Below, one piece after another: positions 36,056 through 47,851 of a DNA stretch of 64,000 bases. The stretch comes from Macrotrachela quadricornifera. Taxonomy: Eukaryota > Rotifera > Eurotatoria > Philodinida > Philodinidae. The notes under the pieces were generated by a model. It had not been told where the DNA came from, did not search any database, and saw nothing but the letters and a program-made list of their open reading frames with translations. The stretch is taken from the NCBI GenBank assembly GCA_022393335.1, contig JAJEKB010021191.1, positions 1,822,604 through 1,886,603 on the forward strand, given 5' to 3'. The position numbers were made by a program, and so were the translations under genes. Position 1 is the first letter of the stretch, and every line of letters starts with the position of its first letter.

Positions 36056-38450
36056 TTCAACCTAGAACAATCATATGATACATATATGAAGAATATTTTT
36101 CTTAAATGTAAGATTGCTGTCATTCATAAAACACTACACTATAAAATGTTATAAATAGAACATTTCTCTTCTTAAGATTCAAACTAATGTGTCCATGGTG
36201 TTGATGATTGTTGCCACATCGTCATTATAACATAGTTTCATTTATTCATAGATGATGCTTACACATTATTTTCTTTACATTATTAAAAGCTTGAATGTGT
36301 GAAGAAATAAATAGTTGTTTACATGAGAAGACAGCATAAGCAAAAAGACGTTGTTTTAAATGAAGAAAAAATGTTTGTATGTATGAGATTCATAATTACT
36401 CGTTACTTGAATACGTATCCTTCAAGAGATGTACTTGAGTGTTCATCTAAAAACAAAACAGACTGACAATGTGACAAATAGCAATTACAAAGTGAGAAAG
36501 AAGAAAAAAAGAGAATGAGAGTATAAGATTTTTTAAGCTATTATTCGAATTAAAAGTTGCCTAGTGTTCGTTTTTGTTTTCTTTCTATCATCAATATAAT
36601 CAAATTTGAAAAGCATGATATACATTTCTCATAAGAAAAGTAATTTAGCTTAATGTTTCTGTTCTTACCGACTTTTATAAAATATGAATGTACATTTAAT
36701 TCTTCATGAAACTTTGAATTTGATACTCTCTTATTTTAATTACAAATTAGTAACAATACCATTATAAACTATATGAGATCCATATAATCTCCTCATCTTA
36801 AAGAAACAGTTGTCATAGAAAATATCTCAAATAGGAAATTGGTTTAGCAGAAACAGCAATCTTTGATTCGACCGATTTCTCACAAATTAAAATCAATTGT
36901 CAAGGAAAAGTATTTTTTTCAAAAATCATCTAGAACATTAACAATTTCATCGATCTTTTCTCACGAAGATCAGCCAATTATAGTAAACAATACTTAATGT
37001 TCCATTCAATGTGATGACAATCATCGTATTGATTTAACGTGTTTTCATGAAAATATATATCGAGAGATTTTAGAATTTTATCTTCTATAATACAGTTTGA
37101 AAATTCATCAGATGCCCATATTACAGCCAAAATAGCTACTCTATTGATGGATTTTTCTATCATTAATAAATTAGGAAACTGTAGAGTAATTTGGTTGAAT
37201 TGATAATATTTGCTGAGAAATCAAAAAGAAAATGAGAGACAAAAAAAACGTTCACTCGTAATTATTACATATATATTTAGTAATATTTTTTGTAGCCCTT
37301 TTTTTGAGAAGCATGACAAAGAAAAGAATAATTTTTTACACTCAATTAACAAGTTATTTTCATATATATATATCATAATATGTGATACATCATCTTCAAA
37401 TATCTGTAAAAATATGGAATTGTATTTGTAGACAATTCATCAAGTCATATTATTAAAAACAAAATTTGATACAAATTTTGCTCACAATGAATTTACTCAC
37501 TTCAAAATATCAGGATAACATGTGTAAAACTTGAAACTTGATTTCAACTATTCAATTATTTCCTCGACTAAAAGGAGAGTCATACAAAAGAAAATAGTTT
37601 GTGTATGTGGGTGTGTTTGTTTGTGCCAGGGTCAAAGGTCAAAAAACATATTCTTTAAAGAAAACCAATCAAAGACTCACAAATTTGAGGCCATTCTCGC
37701 CGCTTTATGTCTGACCAAAGACAATCGGGGTCGAGAAATTGAATGGTACCGTTAGTTTTTAGATTTTTACAAATAATTTTTTTCTTTCGACCAAAGTGAA
37801 GTTATAGGAAAAGTACTAATAGGATTTCATGTGTATGTTTGCTTGTGCCAGGTCATAGCGCGCAGGTTAAATAAGCACAAGATTACAAAACTATTTTGCG
37901 TAATCTGGAGAATGACCCAATTAAAATTTTTCGATGTTATACTTTTAACCGAGCATTGTTTTTTTGGGCTCCAGGTTTCATAGAATCGAATATTTTCGAG
38001 CTCGCTTTCTTCACCAGTTAGAGTTTTCAAGTGAGAAGTCAATTCCATTAAAAGGTTTTTGATGCTGCGCTTTCAACCAATAAAAGTGTTGTAGCTGAAA
38101 AATTCAATCATAGATTTTCAATGTTAGGTTTAGGACATTTGAGATTTTATTAGGAGGAAAATGCAAGGAATCAAAGTTTCGCGAGCTTATGCTCTTTTCC
38201 AATCGCACTTTCTCAGGTCTAAATTTCAACTAATGATGAATGTTCGATGTTGAGTTCTTGAATAATTACATTAGTTTCAGGCTGGATGTTTAAGTACTCA
38301 GATATCTAATAGTGGGTTATGTAAATAACATGTGCGATTAGGGTGTTTAGACTGATCGTACAGAAAAATTGTAGAACCGCAAAAATAAATGAGATAGATC
38401 GCATACAGAAAGCTACAAAGAATGAAGAAGTACGGATGCACAGAGGAGCG
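36056..38450. other. long intergenic region, low-complexity, diffuse repeats
   Basis: 5' flank of the ANKUB1-like gene and beyond, without supported genes. Diffuse similar blocks containing GTGTGTTTGTTTGTGCCAGG-like sequence occur near 37600 and 37830. A related block lies near 38880-38990, and one in the helicase intron near 3115-3175. Confidence 0.35.
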
Positions 38451-38452
38451 GC

Positions 38453-39103
38453 TAGTCGTGAGTGATGTCCCGAAGGAGCGCCGATGAACGACTGGCCGTT
38501 CATTTCTATTTTTAATTAAAACTAAGTATGTTCAAGCAGAATTAAGTCTACCAGAGAACACCCCTAACTATCTCCTCACTTTTGAATTCAGTATATGTCA
38601 AAATGATAGACTTTAGTGAGCTATTAAATGCCCTTAAAGGGTTTGGTTTCCAAGATCTTTCAAGCAGAAATATACACTTATTAGTGTTACTAGTTTGGCT
38701 ATACTAATCTACTGATATATATAATATCTTTAGTAAAATCTTCCAACCCGGTGCAAGTTTATATCACTATTAAAGTAATCAATACTGATTAAAATCCTAG
38801 AATGTGAAGATAAATCAATGCTTTTTATCGGAGATATAAACTTGTTTGACATGTGGGTTCATTATAAAAAATCAATATGTACTCTTCCTTAAGGATGCAA
38901 ACATTTCCTTGACTGAAGGGAGGATCATATGGAAAAAAATTAAAAAGAGGTTGTGTGTCTGATTGCTTGCGCTAATATCAAAAGAACATCAGAGTCAAGA
39001 TAAGTTTTTACACTTACATGTGTACTTGCACGCGTTGTTTTCAATATCCAGTCGTGAGTGGCGCCCCAAAGGGTTGCCGACGAACAACTAGTCGCTCGTT
39101 TGT
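38453..39103. repeat. pair of ~52-bp dispersed direct repeats
   Basis: The copies at 38453-38503 and 39049-39103 share AGTCGTGAGTG, then CCC-AAGG, GCCGA-GAAC and ACT-G-CG-TC. They are GC-richer than the surroundings. A fainter relative may occur near 42620-42665. Confidence 0.55.
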
Positions 39104-39339
39104 GAAACTTAGCAGGAATTCTCACGGAGTATGTTTGTAGAAGGTCGAGCCAGAAAAACGAAGTCCGTTTCGAGTCCTGGTAGAAGTATTCCTGGATACT
39201 CATTAGAAAACTACGAAAACTTATCGTGTAAGTATGCATTAGTATCAGTTAATTAGGTGTGTATCCTGACTGGATATGTATTTAACACATTTATGACTAG
39301 CAGTTTCGCGTTGGTATTATCTCTAACGCTAACACCCAT

Positions 39340-39690
39340 GGTCCCTATTGTAAGGGCTATCTAAGAGAATGCGCAGTACCTTTTTAATGGCTATCCAATA
39401 ACAACATTAGAAACTTTCAAGATACTATTTAGGAATATAACTACTAACTCTTCGAGAGATATCCCATATATTCTCAATGATTTAGCCAGCCTATATCTAG
39501 ATAGCATTTAAAAATTACCGAGAACATTCCTAGAGAACATTAGGGAAGTTGCTGATAGAACCACTAGATCACTGTTCAAAAAATAGTAGGGATGCTCCCT
39601 GTTCGCCCACAAACAGCTACTAAGGATATCATCAGATATCCTTAAAGAAGATACAAAGAGTACCATTAGATAGCGCTTAACAAGGGTACC
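39340..39690. repeat. very degenerate ~33-bp minisatellite
   Basis: Blocks such as GGCTATCTAAGAG, GGCTATCCAATA, ATACTATTTAGGA and GATATCCCATATA recur about every 31-35 bases. They are too diverged for firm unit borders, but the style resembles the other 33-34-bp arrays in the window. Confidence 0.35.
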
Positions 39691-39723
39691 GATATTGAAA
39701 ATAATCTGATCGTATGAGTTCAC

Positions 39724-40495
39724 CCTCTCCCCCTATCTTAAATATGGTCGGCCAAAATTTCGAGCTAAAACTATCGTATTAGGTGAAATTGCCGCTCACA
39801 ATAATCCGGCTGACTGAAATGTTCCTCCTTTAGATTTGATCGGTTGAAGTCACTGTCCCTCTCCCTACCTCGAGACAATCTCGTTGGCTGTAGTTATATC
39901 AATTAGAAATCTAAGCAAGATGTTTGTCAATTGTGAGTTATACAAAGTTTTTATGCAGAAACGTTATTTTTTTACTTGTGTTCCAATTGCCTTAGACTGA
40001 CAGGCAAATTTTAAGCACTTTTTAATTTCCGTATAACCTTTCTTTTCTCAAAAAGAATTACAAAAAAACTTTCATAACAAAAGCTTCGTCTTGACTAAAA
40101 ATAAATAAATGAAATACAATTTTCATAACTAGACCTCAGAATTAAATTTCACTACCGCAAAAATCTTTAGCCGCTTTTAGTTTGATAAAAAAATCATCTT
40201 TTCTTTTAATAAAAAAACGTTTTTTCGTAAAAATATATTTTTTTTAGAAATTATGAAAAACTGATGATACCATTGGATTTCCCAAGCCTCAAAATCCTTT
40301 AAGAATATTTTTAGGAACTATTACATTCCAGTATTATCGATATAATCGTTGCTGTTTTCTCATTAATTAGGACAGACAGACAAACTTTAAGCATTTTAGC
40401 TGTCTTAATTAAACGCCATATGACCCTTTCTGTCAGAAAAGAAAAAAAAAAACGATGAATATCAAGGTAATGACGTGATTTATTGTGTATGTTTT
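39724..40495. other. intergenic
   Basis: No supported gene. Two similar blocks mention GACAGACAAA / TTTTAAGCATTTT-like sequence (about 39995-40020 and 40370-40400). Confidence 0.3.
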
Positions 40496-40973
40496 ATATC
40501 CACGTAAAAAAAAACGATAATGATCTGATTATAATCGATTTTAGTTTGATGAAAAACCGATTAAAATGGTACGATTTAAATCCGATTTTTACTAGTTTTT
40601 TCTATTTTTCATCGATTATAATTGATTGTTCTACTTTTAATCGATTTTAATCCTGATAACTGTAAAACGCGTTTTTCTCGAGTACTGATTTAAAAATCGT
40701 ACTTTTTAGTTGTTTTTTCAGATCCCTTGCGCCGACATATAGGTAGTACAATACTAGACCAACCTCTGACACGTGCCATACTTCATAAGATGTCACTAAT
40801 TAGTACTTCCTCATTCTTTCACTATCTTGATTATAATGGATTAAAAACAAAATAATCGATTAAAAATAGAAAATCTAGTGAAAATCTAATTTGAATTATG
40901 TCATTTTAATCGATTGTTTTTGATGAAAAATCGACTATAATCAGATTTTTTGTCGTTTTTTTTACATGGGGAT
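40496..40973. mobile_element. MITE-like element with ~130-bp terminal inverted repeats
   Basis: The ends are TATCCACGTAAAAAAAAACG (from 40496) and the inverted CGTTTTTTTTACATGGGGATA (to 40973). The arms stay inverted-similar for about 130 bp, sharing ATCTGATTATAATCGATTTT, CGATTAAAAT and TTTTCTATTTTT-ATCGATTA. The arms are densely populated by ATCGATT. The centre (about 40700-40830) is unrelated and non-coding. No transposase. Confidence 0.7.
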
Positions 40974-41499
40974 AATCGCGTGTGTTTTTGAGTTAGAAAG
41001 ATATATCAGATAAATGTGCATCATTATAGGAAGACGAATATTCAAGCATAATTTATTTATTTTCTGCATCGTCATTCATTCGTGAAAACCTAGGTATAAA
41101 AGGTAGTGCTTGTTGTGCATACATCAGTAGTGTGTTTTTACTTCCTGATAAGCGCGTCTCGACAATCTTCAATTAATATAATCTGTAAGTAATACTTCCT
41201 TTAAATACTATTTCAGTTAATTTTGAAGATATCTATACAGAACATTCTATCTAGCTATATATAATTAATCTATTCTTTAAATTAATTAGAATTTGAAATA
41301 TATTTAACATACTTTTTCATATGTTATTTAAATTTAAATCACAAGAAATTTAATATAATTGTAATTTAACCTGGTTGCTTTCTCTAATTCCTTAAATTAA
41401 AAATTAAAATAATTTATTTTATTTTTTTCTATCGCAGTTTACATAAAACACGTATACTATTAGTACCTCTACATATGTGTATGTACTGTGCCTTATGAG

Positions 41500-42150
41500 G
41501 ACTATGCAGTAACGATTTTCAGTCCCCTTTCCGAGCTATTGATCAATGGTTTCTCTACTATTTAGGTACTATCGCACTATAGTTCCTCTCCCCTTCGCCG
41601 ACTATTCAGATTCATTTCCTCTTCTAATTGGCGAACTGATTGCTCTCACTTTTAGGCATTATCCATATCTGATTCCCAAGAAATAAAAGAACCCAATGCT
41701 AATAGCATTGAAATCTCGTATTAATTCCTGATTTCTCTTTCTATAACAGTGCCATTGCTATCAAATTATTCCCTATATTTGAGAACTACTGCAATATTGT
41801 TCTTCTACATATTTCCAGAGTATTATGACTTGAATATTTCTTTATTTTTGTATAATAACATTTGGTTGCTTACTATTTCAGAACTGTTGCGATTTCCTTT
41901 CTCTCCATTTTGCGGTATTATTGCAATCTGTTTTCTTCCCTTTTAGATATTATTCACAGATAATTTCTTCTCCACTTTGTTACTATTATGATCTGATAAT
42001 TGTTCCTTTTTAAGAATTATTGTGCCATAGTTCATGATCTAATTCTTAAAAAAATGAGAGGCTGTTGCAACGTAGATCCTCTTTTCTTTTTCGAAATATT
42101 GTAATCTTGTTCCTTCATATTTAAATGACTATTGTAATATACTTCAGCTG
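41500..42150. repeat. 33-bp minisatellite, many degenerate copies
   Basis: Units begin ACTAT or ATTATTGCAAT and carry a pyrimidine-rich part such as TTCCTCTCCCCTT. The clearest consecutive units are exactly 33 bases (about 41568-41633 and 41920-42020). The array is interrupted near 41690-41730 by a fragment related to the flanks of the 20-kb element. Confidence 0.6.
41687..41730 (-). repeat. unoccupied relative of the 20-kb element's insertion site
   Basis: On the minus strand this reads TTAATACGAGATTTCA, then ATGCTATTAGCATTGG, then GTTCTTTTATTT. The first part matches the sequence just left of the element at 19989; the last part matches the sequence just right of 20769. The shared TGCTATTAGCA is present once here and twice around the element. 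Confidence 0.5.
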
Positions 42151-42159
42151 TCATTTAAG

Positions 42160-43190
42160 CATGAGATGCCTAATTCGAGTGATAATATAAATGAAGTTGC
42201 AGAAGATATTTTTTCATGTTGAAAATAAATAAAGATATAGGACCATTGATTATCTGACCTATAAGAACTGTAAGAAATATTCACTTTCATATTAGTTAGA
42301 AAAAAAAAATTTGATTTCATTTATATCATCTATAGTAAATAATAAATGACCACTGAATACAAGAGAACTGAGTTCACTTTCTTTCCGGGAGATACAAGGT
42401 CTAACGGACATGATAATCAAGCGCATCTTGTCAACTGAGGGTGCCGCGAAATCGAGACACAAGAATGGACCATTAGGTGCTTAGTTCGAGTTCGAATATA
42501 AATGGGCCATCAGCTGCGTTATATCAGCTTAAAAATAATTAAAAAAAATTTGCACCAGCTCTTCCTTAGCAAAAAAACAAAAGATAAAATTTCTTCTAAT
42601 TATAAATTTAAAATTCGAGATGCGTCGCTCCACGTGAGAGTGCCACGAAGGGCGAGCGTGCGGCCCTAATTATAACTTTATGATTTCGATAAATTTTATC
42701 TTTTACTTTTCTAGCAGATATAGATGGATGTTTCAATTCCAGTTATAAATTTATATTTAAGATACTGTATCTTTTTCCGTTTTGCTAAGATTATTTCATT
42801 GTGCGAATTGGAATCATAAATTTATAATTTGAAATGAGACACTTATGTACGTTTAAGAAAAAAAACGAAAAGTACAATTTATAAGTGTAAATTTATAATC
42901 TGAAAAAAATCTCTCTCTTGCGTTTATTATCGCAGTGTAGGATTTTTCGAAAGTTTCATTTCTTGTCTAAATGGAATTAGGCGGCTGCCCAGTAGGTCTG
43001 TAGAAAAAGTTAATCATTTATTATAAATGATATAAACGGAATAAAAATTTTATTTTTTTCCTAACTTAGAGTAAAGTGTGCATTTATCACTTATTATAAA
43101 TGATTTAAAAAAAAAATTTATTTCTTTTCCTGACCCACAGGAAAATAGTCATTGCAACTTCATTTATATTATAAGTCAAATTAGGCAGCT
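42160..43190. other. intergenic, AT-rich repeat debris
   Basis: No supported gene. A partial inverted repeat built on AAAAGATAAAATTT lies near 42575-42610 and 42690-42715. Repeated TCACTTATTATAAATGATT-like blocks lie near 43010-43110. Confidence 0.35.
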
Positions 43191-43196
43191 ACTCGA

Positions 43197-43524
43197 CCTA
43201 TCACATTGGTTTACCTGCAAGATCATATCAATGAATCGCGACTTGAAATTTTGTCCATCAAGAAACCTAAGAGTCACTAGAATTTGCTGAAAGTTTCAGG
43301 CAAAACGAATGCATCTTTCTTAAGATATTGAGTTTTCAAAAGCCGACTATATCGCGAAAAGAACTAGGAGAACCTCACTTTATTGTATAGCCAATACCTT
43401 AAGAAGGATGCATCTTTGTGCCTGAAACTTTCAGGATATTCTTGTGGCTTTTAGACTTCTTGATTAACAAAAAGCTCATGTCGGAAATTGCTGATTTAAT
43501 TTTGCAGGTTAACCAGTGCTCTAG
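43197..43524. repeat. foldback element, ~130-bp arms
   Basis: The arms at about 43197-43335 and 43388-43524 are inverted copies, sharing TTGGTTTACCTGCAA-like ends, CTGAAAGTTTCAGGCA, GATGCAT and TTCTTAAG. Loop of about 50 bp. Confidence 0.7.
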
Positions 43525-43873
43525 GACAAAAGTCTACTAAGACGGTCATAACTCAGCCTTACAGGCGCATGCGCTAGATTTTGCTTAGAGCTATTCTCGT
43601 GTGGAGGTTTCCTACTTATGTTCAAAATATGAGTTTAAAAGCGATGATTCACTTCGGGTGCTTCCCTCGTAAGTAAACATAGTACGATATACAATTTTAT
43701 GTTTAAAGGATTTGACGCGTATACCTACCGCATTGTTGTAGTTGATGTGATGTATTGAAAGCCATAAATTAGACCGTGAATTCTTTTAGTTTTAGCAAGG
43801 CCAAAAATAAGAATATATTCTATAGAAATTCGCGGTAATGAATCTTATTTCGAGGTTTTAATTATTGAAACAT

Positions 43874-44120
43874 ACTATGTACGCGTGATAAGCACGATAT
43901 TTAGAATCAGTATTGAAAAACATATAATACACTCTATTTTTCTTTGTGAGCATTTACCATTCAAGTTTCAGGATTCTTGCTTTGGCTTTTCACTACTTAA
44001 CCGTTTTACTTTGGCTCTCATAAATAAAATTCAGTTGGTAAATATTTACACAAAAATAGAGTTTGTTGTGTATTTTTTCAATGCTGATTCCAAGTATTGT
44101 GCTTATCTTGCATACACAGT
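43874..44120. repeat. foldback element, ~85-bp arms
   Basis: The arms at about 43874-43960 and 44036-44120 are inverted copies, sharing GATAAGCAC, GAATCAG-ATTGAAAAA and ACTCTATTTTT. Loop of about 75 bp. Confidence 0.65.
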
Positions 44121-44194
44121 GTCCCGATAAGCAAAATCTTGAAACACTTGCCATTTTCTGCTAATTACTATACAAAAGACCCTTATTTTTAATC

Positions 44195-44527
44195 ATGCTA
44201 AAAGTAAAAAAAATCAGAGCCTGGTTTAGTGTTTTCAGCACACTACACCAACCACATATAAAAACAGTAAAACCAAAACAAGATACGTGGTGGACAAGAG
44301 GACGATTTAATACATGGAAAAAGCGTCAACTCCTTTCAAAAGAAGATGACGTAATTGTTTCCTATTCGTTATTTACAGAATGGCCACGAACACGACCTGT
44401 TTCTTTTATTTTAAGTCTCTTTAATAATTCTTTCAGATATGAGACTGGTATGATCGAATACATAGCTTTACATGGTTTTGAAATTATTTTTGTTAATTTC
44501 CATGAACTTACGAAAACTACTGGATGA
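44195..44527 (+). CDS. hypothetical 110-residue protein or exon
   Basis: An ATG-initiated open frame with fairly protein-like composition (basic N-terminal part, WWTRGRFNTWKKRQ, then FTEWPRTRPVSFILSLF). I do not recognise it. It sits between a foldback element and a TIR element, so it may be a transposon fragment or an exon of a broken gene. A second protein-like fragment (PKWVQYKYGPTHRTWLHMLV, near 45260) lies downstream in another frame and could belong to it. Confidence 0.25.
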   Translation: MLKVKKIRAWFSVFSTLHQPHIKTVKPKQDTWWTRGRFNTWKKRQLLSKEDDVIVSYSLFTEWPRTRPVSFILSLFNNSFRYETGMIEYIALHGFEIIFVNFHELTKTTG

Positions 44528-44765
44528 TGAGCTTTCCTACATCATATATTTTGACATGTATTTGTGTCAGGCAAAATTAGGATTTAGGCAGAATTAAACT
44601 TAGATTTTAAATTTTGTATTATATTCAGTTTAGTTTTGAATCAAAATAAAACGAAGAGCTATTTAAATTTTTAGTTTATGTTTAAGATTTAACAGATTTT
44701 AAAATGAAATTTATATATGATTATTTGAAGTAGATTTTATTCAATAGATATTGATTTGTATTTAG

Positions 44766-45165
44766 GAAGATATAGAGTTCGCAAGTTGTGTTGAATAAAA
44801 ACCAAATGAACTTTAGGAAGATGTAGAGTTCGCTAGCTTTTTTCTATTGATATTGATTTGTATTAAAGAAGATGTAGAGTTCGCTAGTTTTATTCTATTA
44901 ATATTGACTTGTATTTTGGAAGATGTANNNNNNNNNNGTGTTCAATAGAAATCGAATGAAGTTTAGGAAGATGTAGAGTTCGCTAACTTTTTCCTATTAA
45001 AATCGATTTGTATTAAAGAAGATGTAGAGTTCGCTAGCTTTCTTCTATTGAAATTGACTTATATTTAGGAAGATGTAGAGTTCGCTAGCTTTTTCTATTA
45101 AAAGTGACTTGTATAGGAAGATACAGCGTGCGCGAGCGTTTGTTATTAAACTCTCCCGACCAAAA
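44766..45165. repeat. 51-bp tandem repeat, about eight copies, with assembly gap
   Basis: The unit GAAGATGTAGAGTTCGCTAG followed by a T-rich part and TTGATTTGTATTAAA recurs at 44766, 44817, 44868, 44919, about 44969, 45020, 45071 and 45118. The last copy is degenerate. The true copy number is unknown because the array contains the run of Ns. Confidence 0.8.
44928..44937. other. assembly gap (10 N)
   Basis: Ten Ns inside the 51-bp tandem array. The gap is probably of nominal length, caused by repeat collapse. Confidence 0.95.
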
Positions 45166-46386
45166 AAAAAGGAGAAGAAGGATGGATTTTTATGGTTGGT
45201 TGTAATAGCTGTTTATTTTAATAATCATAATCGGACGATAAACTGTATAAACGTTTGTCATGTCTTCCAAAGTGGGTTCAATATAAATATGGTCCTACAC
45301 ATCGTACATGGCTTCATATGTTAGTACAATTTATTTCTTTTTCATCACATGGCAGGTTAGAAAGAACTGAGAAATTCTACAATTATTTTATTCTGTTTCG
45401 AAATAGTTGTTACAACCTAATCTTTAAAACTTATCTCGAGCAGGTGGTTGAAAAAGGATGAAAATTTGTAGATTTATTCTCAGTTTATTTCAGATTAGCT
45501 TGTATAACCGAATCTTTATGATTTGTCCAGAGCAGGTGGTTGATAGACGAGCAGATACTGCAGAAATGTTTTCAATCTGATTCAAATTAGCTTTTATAAC
45601 GGAGCTTCTATCATGCAGCTAAAGCATAGGTTGGAAAAAAGGAAGAGAAATTGTATAATTATTTCCAATCAGTTTTAAATTAGACTCTAAACTTAATCTT
45701 TGTAAAAGATTCTATAATATTGAACTATATTGAAAGAAATCTACACATGAAGATGTCTTGTGTATTGTGTCTAACTGAACTATGTTTGTGAATTTCTGTC
45801 TAAAAGAATTATTTCAAATTGTTTATAGAATCGTATTCATAATATAATTTATTTTTTTAATATTTGGAAGATATCAATCTTAACTGAATTCTCATGTCTA
45901 TGGCATATAAAAAATTAACATACTTTCGATTAAATATATCGACCAAAACTACAACTTTCCGATTAGTTTAATAAGTTCTAAAGAATTGTCATTATACGTA
46001 TAACGTTACTCCTTTGGCAGGCCCTTACTATGGAGAGGTCTTCAGAAGTGGAGTATTTTTGATTTATAAAGTTTACGAGATAATCTTTTCAAATTACACG
46101 AGCAAGTTGACAAAAAGTAGATTATTTTACTAGTCTCTTATAGAGTCTTAAAAAATACTTTTCTTGAACTCTGCTCGGTTTAAATTTTGAAAAACCGAAA
46201 TCATGTTTATTATTGGTGTACACTTCTAATTGAATTATTAAAAATTATTATTCCATCAATTTATTTAAAGAAATGATTATTTTTTTTTTAATATCAAAAG
46301 TTAGAATTTATTTAAAAAGTCGCGCCTAATTGAAAACTAATTCTGCCTAAGTTTAATTTTGCCTAAAGTTCAATTTTGCCTGTGAC

Positions 46387-47851
46387 ATATTTTTTTGATA
46401 TTTCCTCTTCAACTATCGATTCTACCGCTAGTAATCAAGCTTGTATCTTAAAACTAAATGTGTTGTTATATTGACAACAGTATTATTAGTCGATTAGAAT
46501 TAAAAAATCCAATTTTCTTGTTGAAATCTTTTTTTTTTTGAGCATTCGATTTCTTTTCATAATTCTCTATGATATTACTGCTAGCATCTTATAAGAGCGG
46601 AAAAGCATGTCAATAAATACGAATAGGTCAAGATCGAGAGATATTGATATGAGAGAATATTTGGATAACACAGGACCGTAGTGATATATTTAAAAGAATA
46701 TTCAGAAAAGCATACAAGAACAGCTATGCACTAAGCATAGCAAATATAAAGTAAAACTAATCGTATAGACATCACTTGTGTGTATCCGTCTCTCGACTAA
46801 CTTCATAGAGAAATAGACAGAAAAATACAAAGAGAAAGAGATGATATGAGAAAAGAACACGAATAAACAGATAACCTGTTAGTTGAATAAGAACAGCGAA
46901 TGTCGATAAAACAGAAAAACTATCACCTTGTTTCAAATTTCATTAACCTTGTCATATATCTCTTAGCACAATCAACTCTTGAAAAGAAAAATTTGCTAAG
47001 ATAGAGAAATATCAGTCACGGATATATATAGGTGATGTAACACAAGACATGTCAAGTTCCATATCTTCTAAGTGCACTTTAGATAAAATGGTCAGTTTTT
47101 GTATCTATGCTACTGTTGTCCTAGATAGGCCATAAACAATTACAAGAAGACTGCCATGCCATCTTCATAATGCATAGTTTATAGATAAATGTAATGTTAA
47201 TAATAGGATATATTTTTCATATAAATTATTACAAAGAAATAGAATAGTTTAATCTAGTTTTAATTTACTAAATTACAAAAAGTAAATAAATTTAGATTTA
47301 AATCAAATAAAGGGCAATTATAAATTATTGATCTAAGAACAGAATATATGTAGGTTTGTTGAGGAAGAGTGTTTCTAATTAATAGTGTTGAGATCATCAA
47401 ATTCTCTTGTATATTATTGCGATGTCGATGGATGTCATCATCTATTGACATATAAATGGTACATAATAAAACTTCATAGCAACTACACCATTAATTAGAA
47501 AAGTTCTCTCTCTACGAATTTACACACATTCCATTCTTTGATTAAAAATCTTTATGGAATTTGTAAATGTCTATGTTATATTAATAATTTAAACTTTAAA
47601 TAAATTTAATATTTTTAGTCATTTTATTTTATTTTTAAATTCGACTAATAAAAAAAAACACTGGATTAAATTATTTTAAATTTAAATTACTAAATATTCA
47701 AATCTATTTAAAATTAATGAGAAAACCACACTCATTATCCAATCTAGTGATGTTAATATATAATATACAATAAAACGCTACTATTTATTTGTTTTTCAAT
47801 ATTCAGATTTAATTTTATAATTTTAGTTATATTGCATACTGATCCAAAATT
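46387..47851. other. intergenic upstream of mucin gene
   Basis: AT-rich, no supported gene; the short frame at 47260-47451 (minus) has no motif. It includes the presumed promoter region of the mucin gene, but no motif could be assigned. Confidence 0.35.

Larger units (their letters stand above)
44566..46386. mobile_element. candidate DNA element with AGGCAAAATT-type terminal inverted repeats
   Basis: The left end, 44566-44603, reads GTCAGGCAAAATTAGG, then TTTAGGCAGAATTAAACTTA. The right end, 46347-46386, is its inverted counterpart (TTTAATTTTGCCTAAAGTTC, then AATTTTGCCTGTGAC). Each end contains the AGGCARAATT unit two or more times. The interior carries a 51-bp tandem array and short protein-like fragments but no recognisable transposase. 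Confidence 0.45.
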
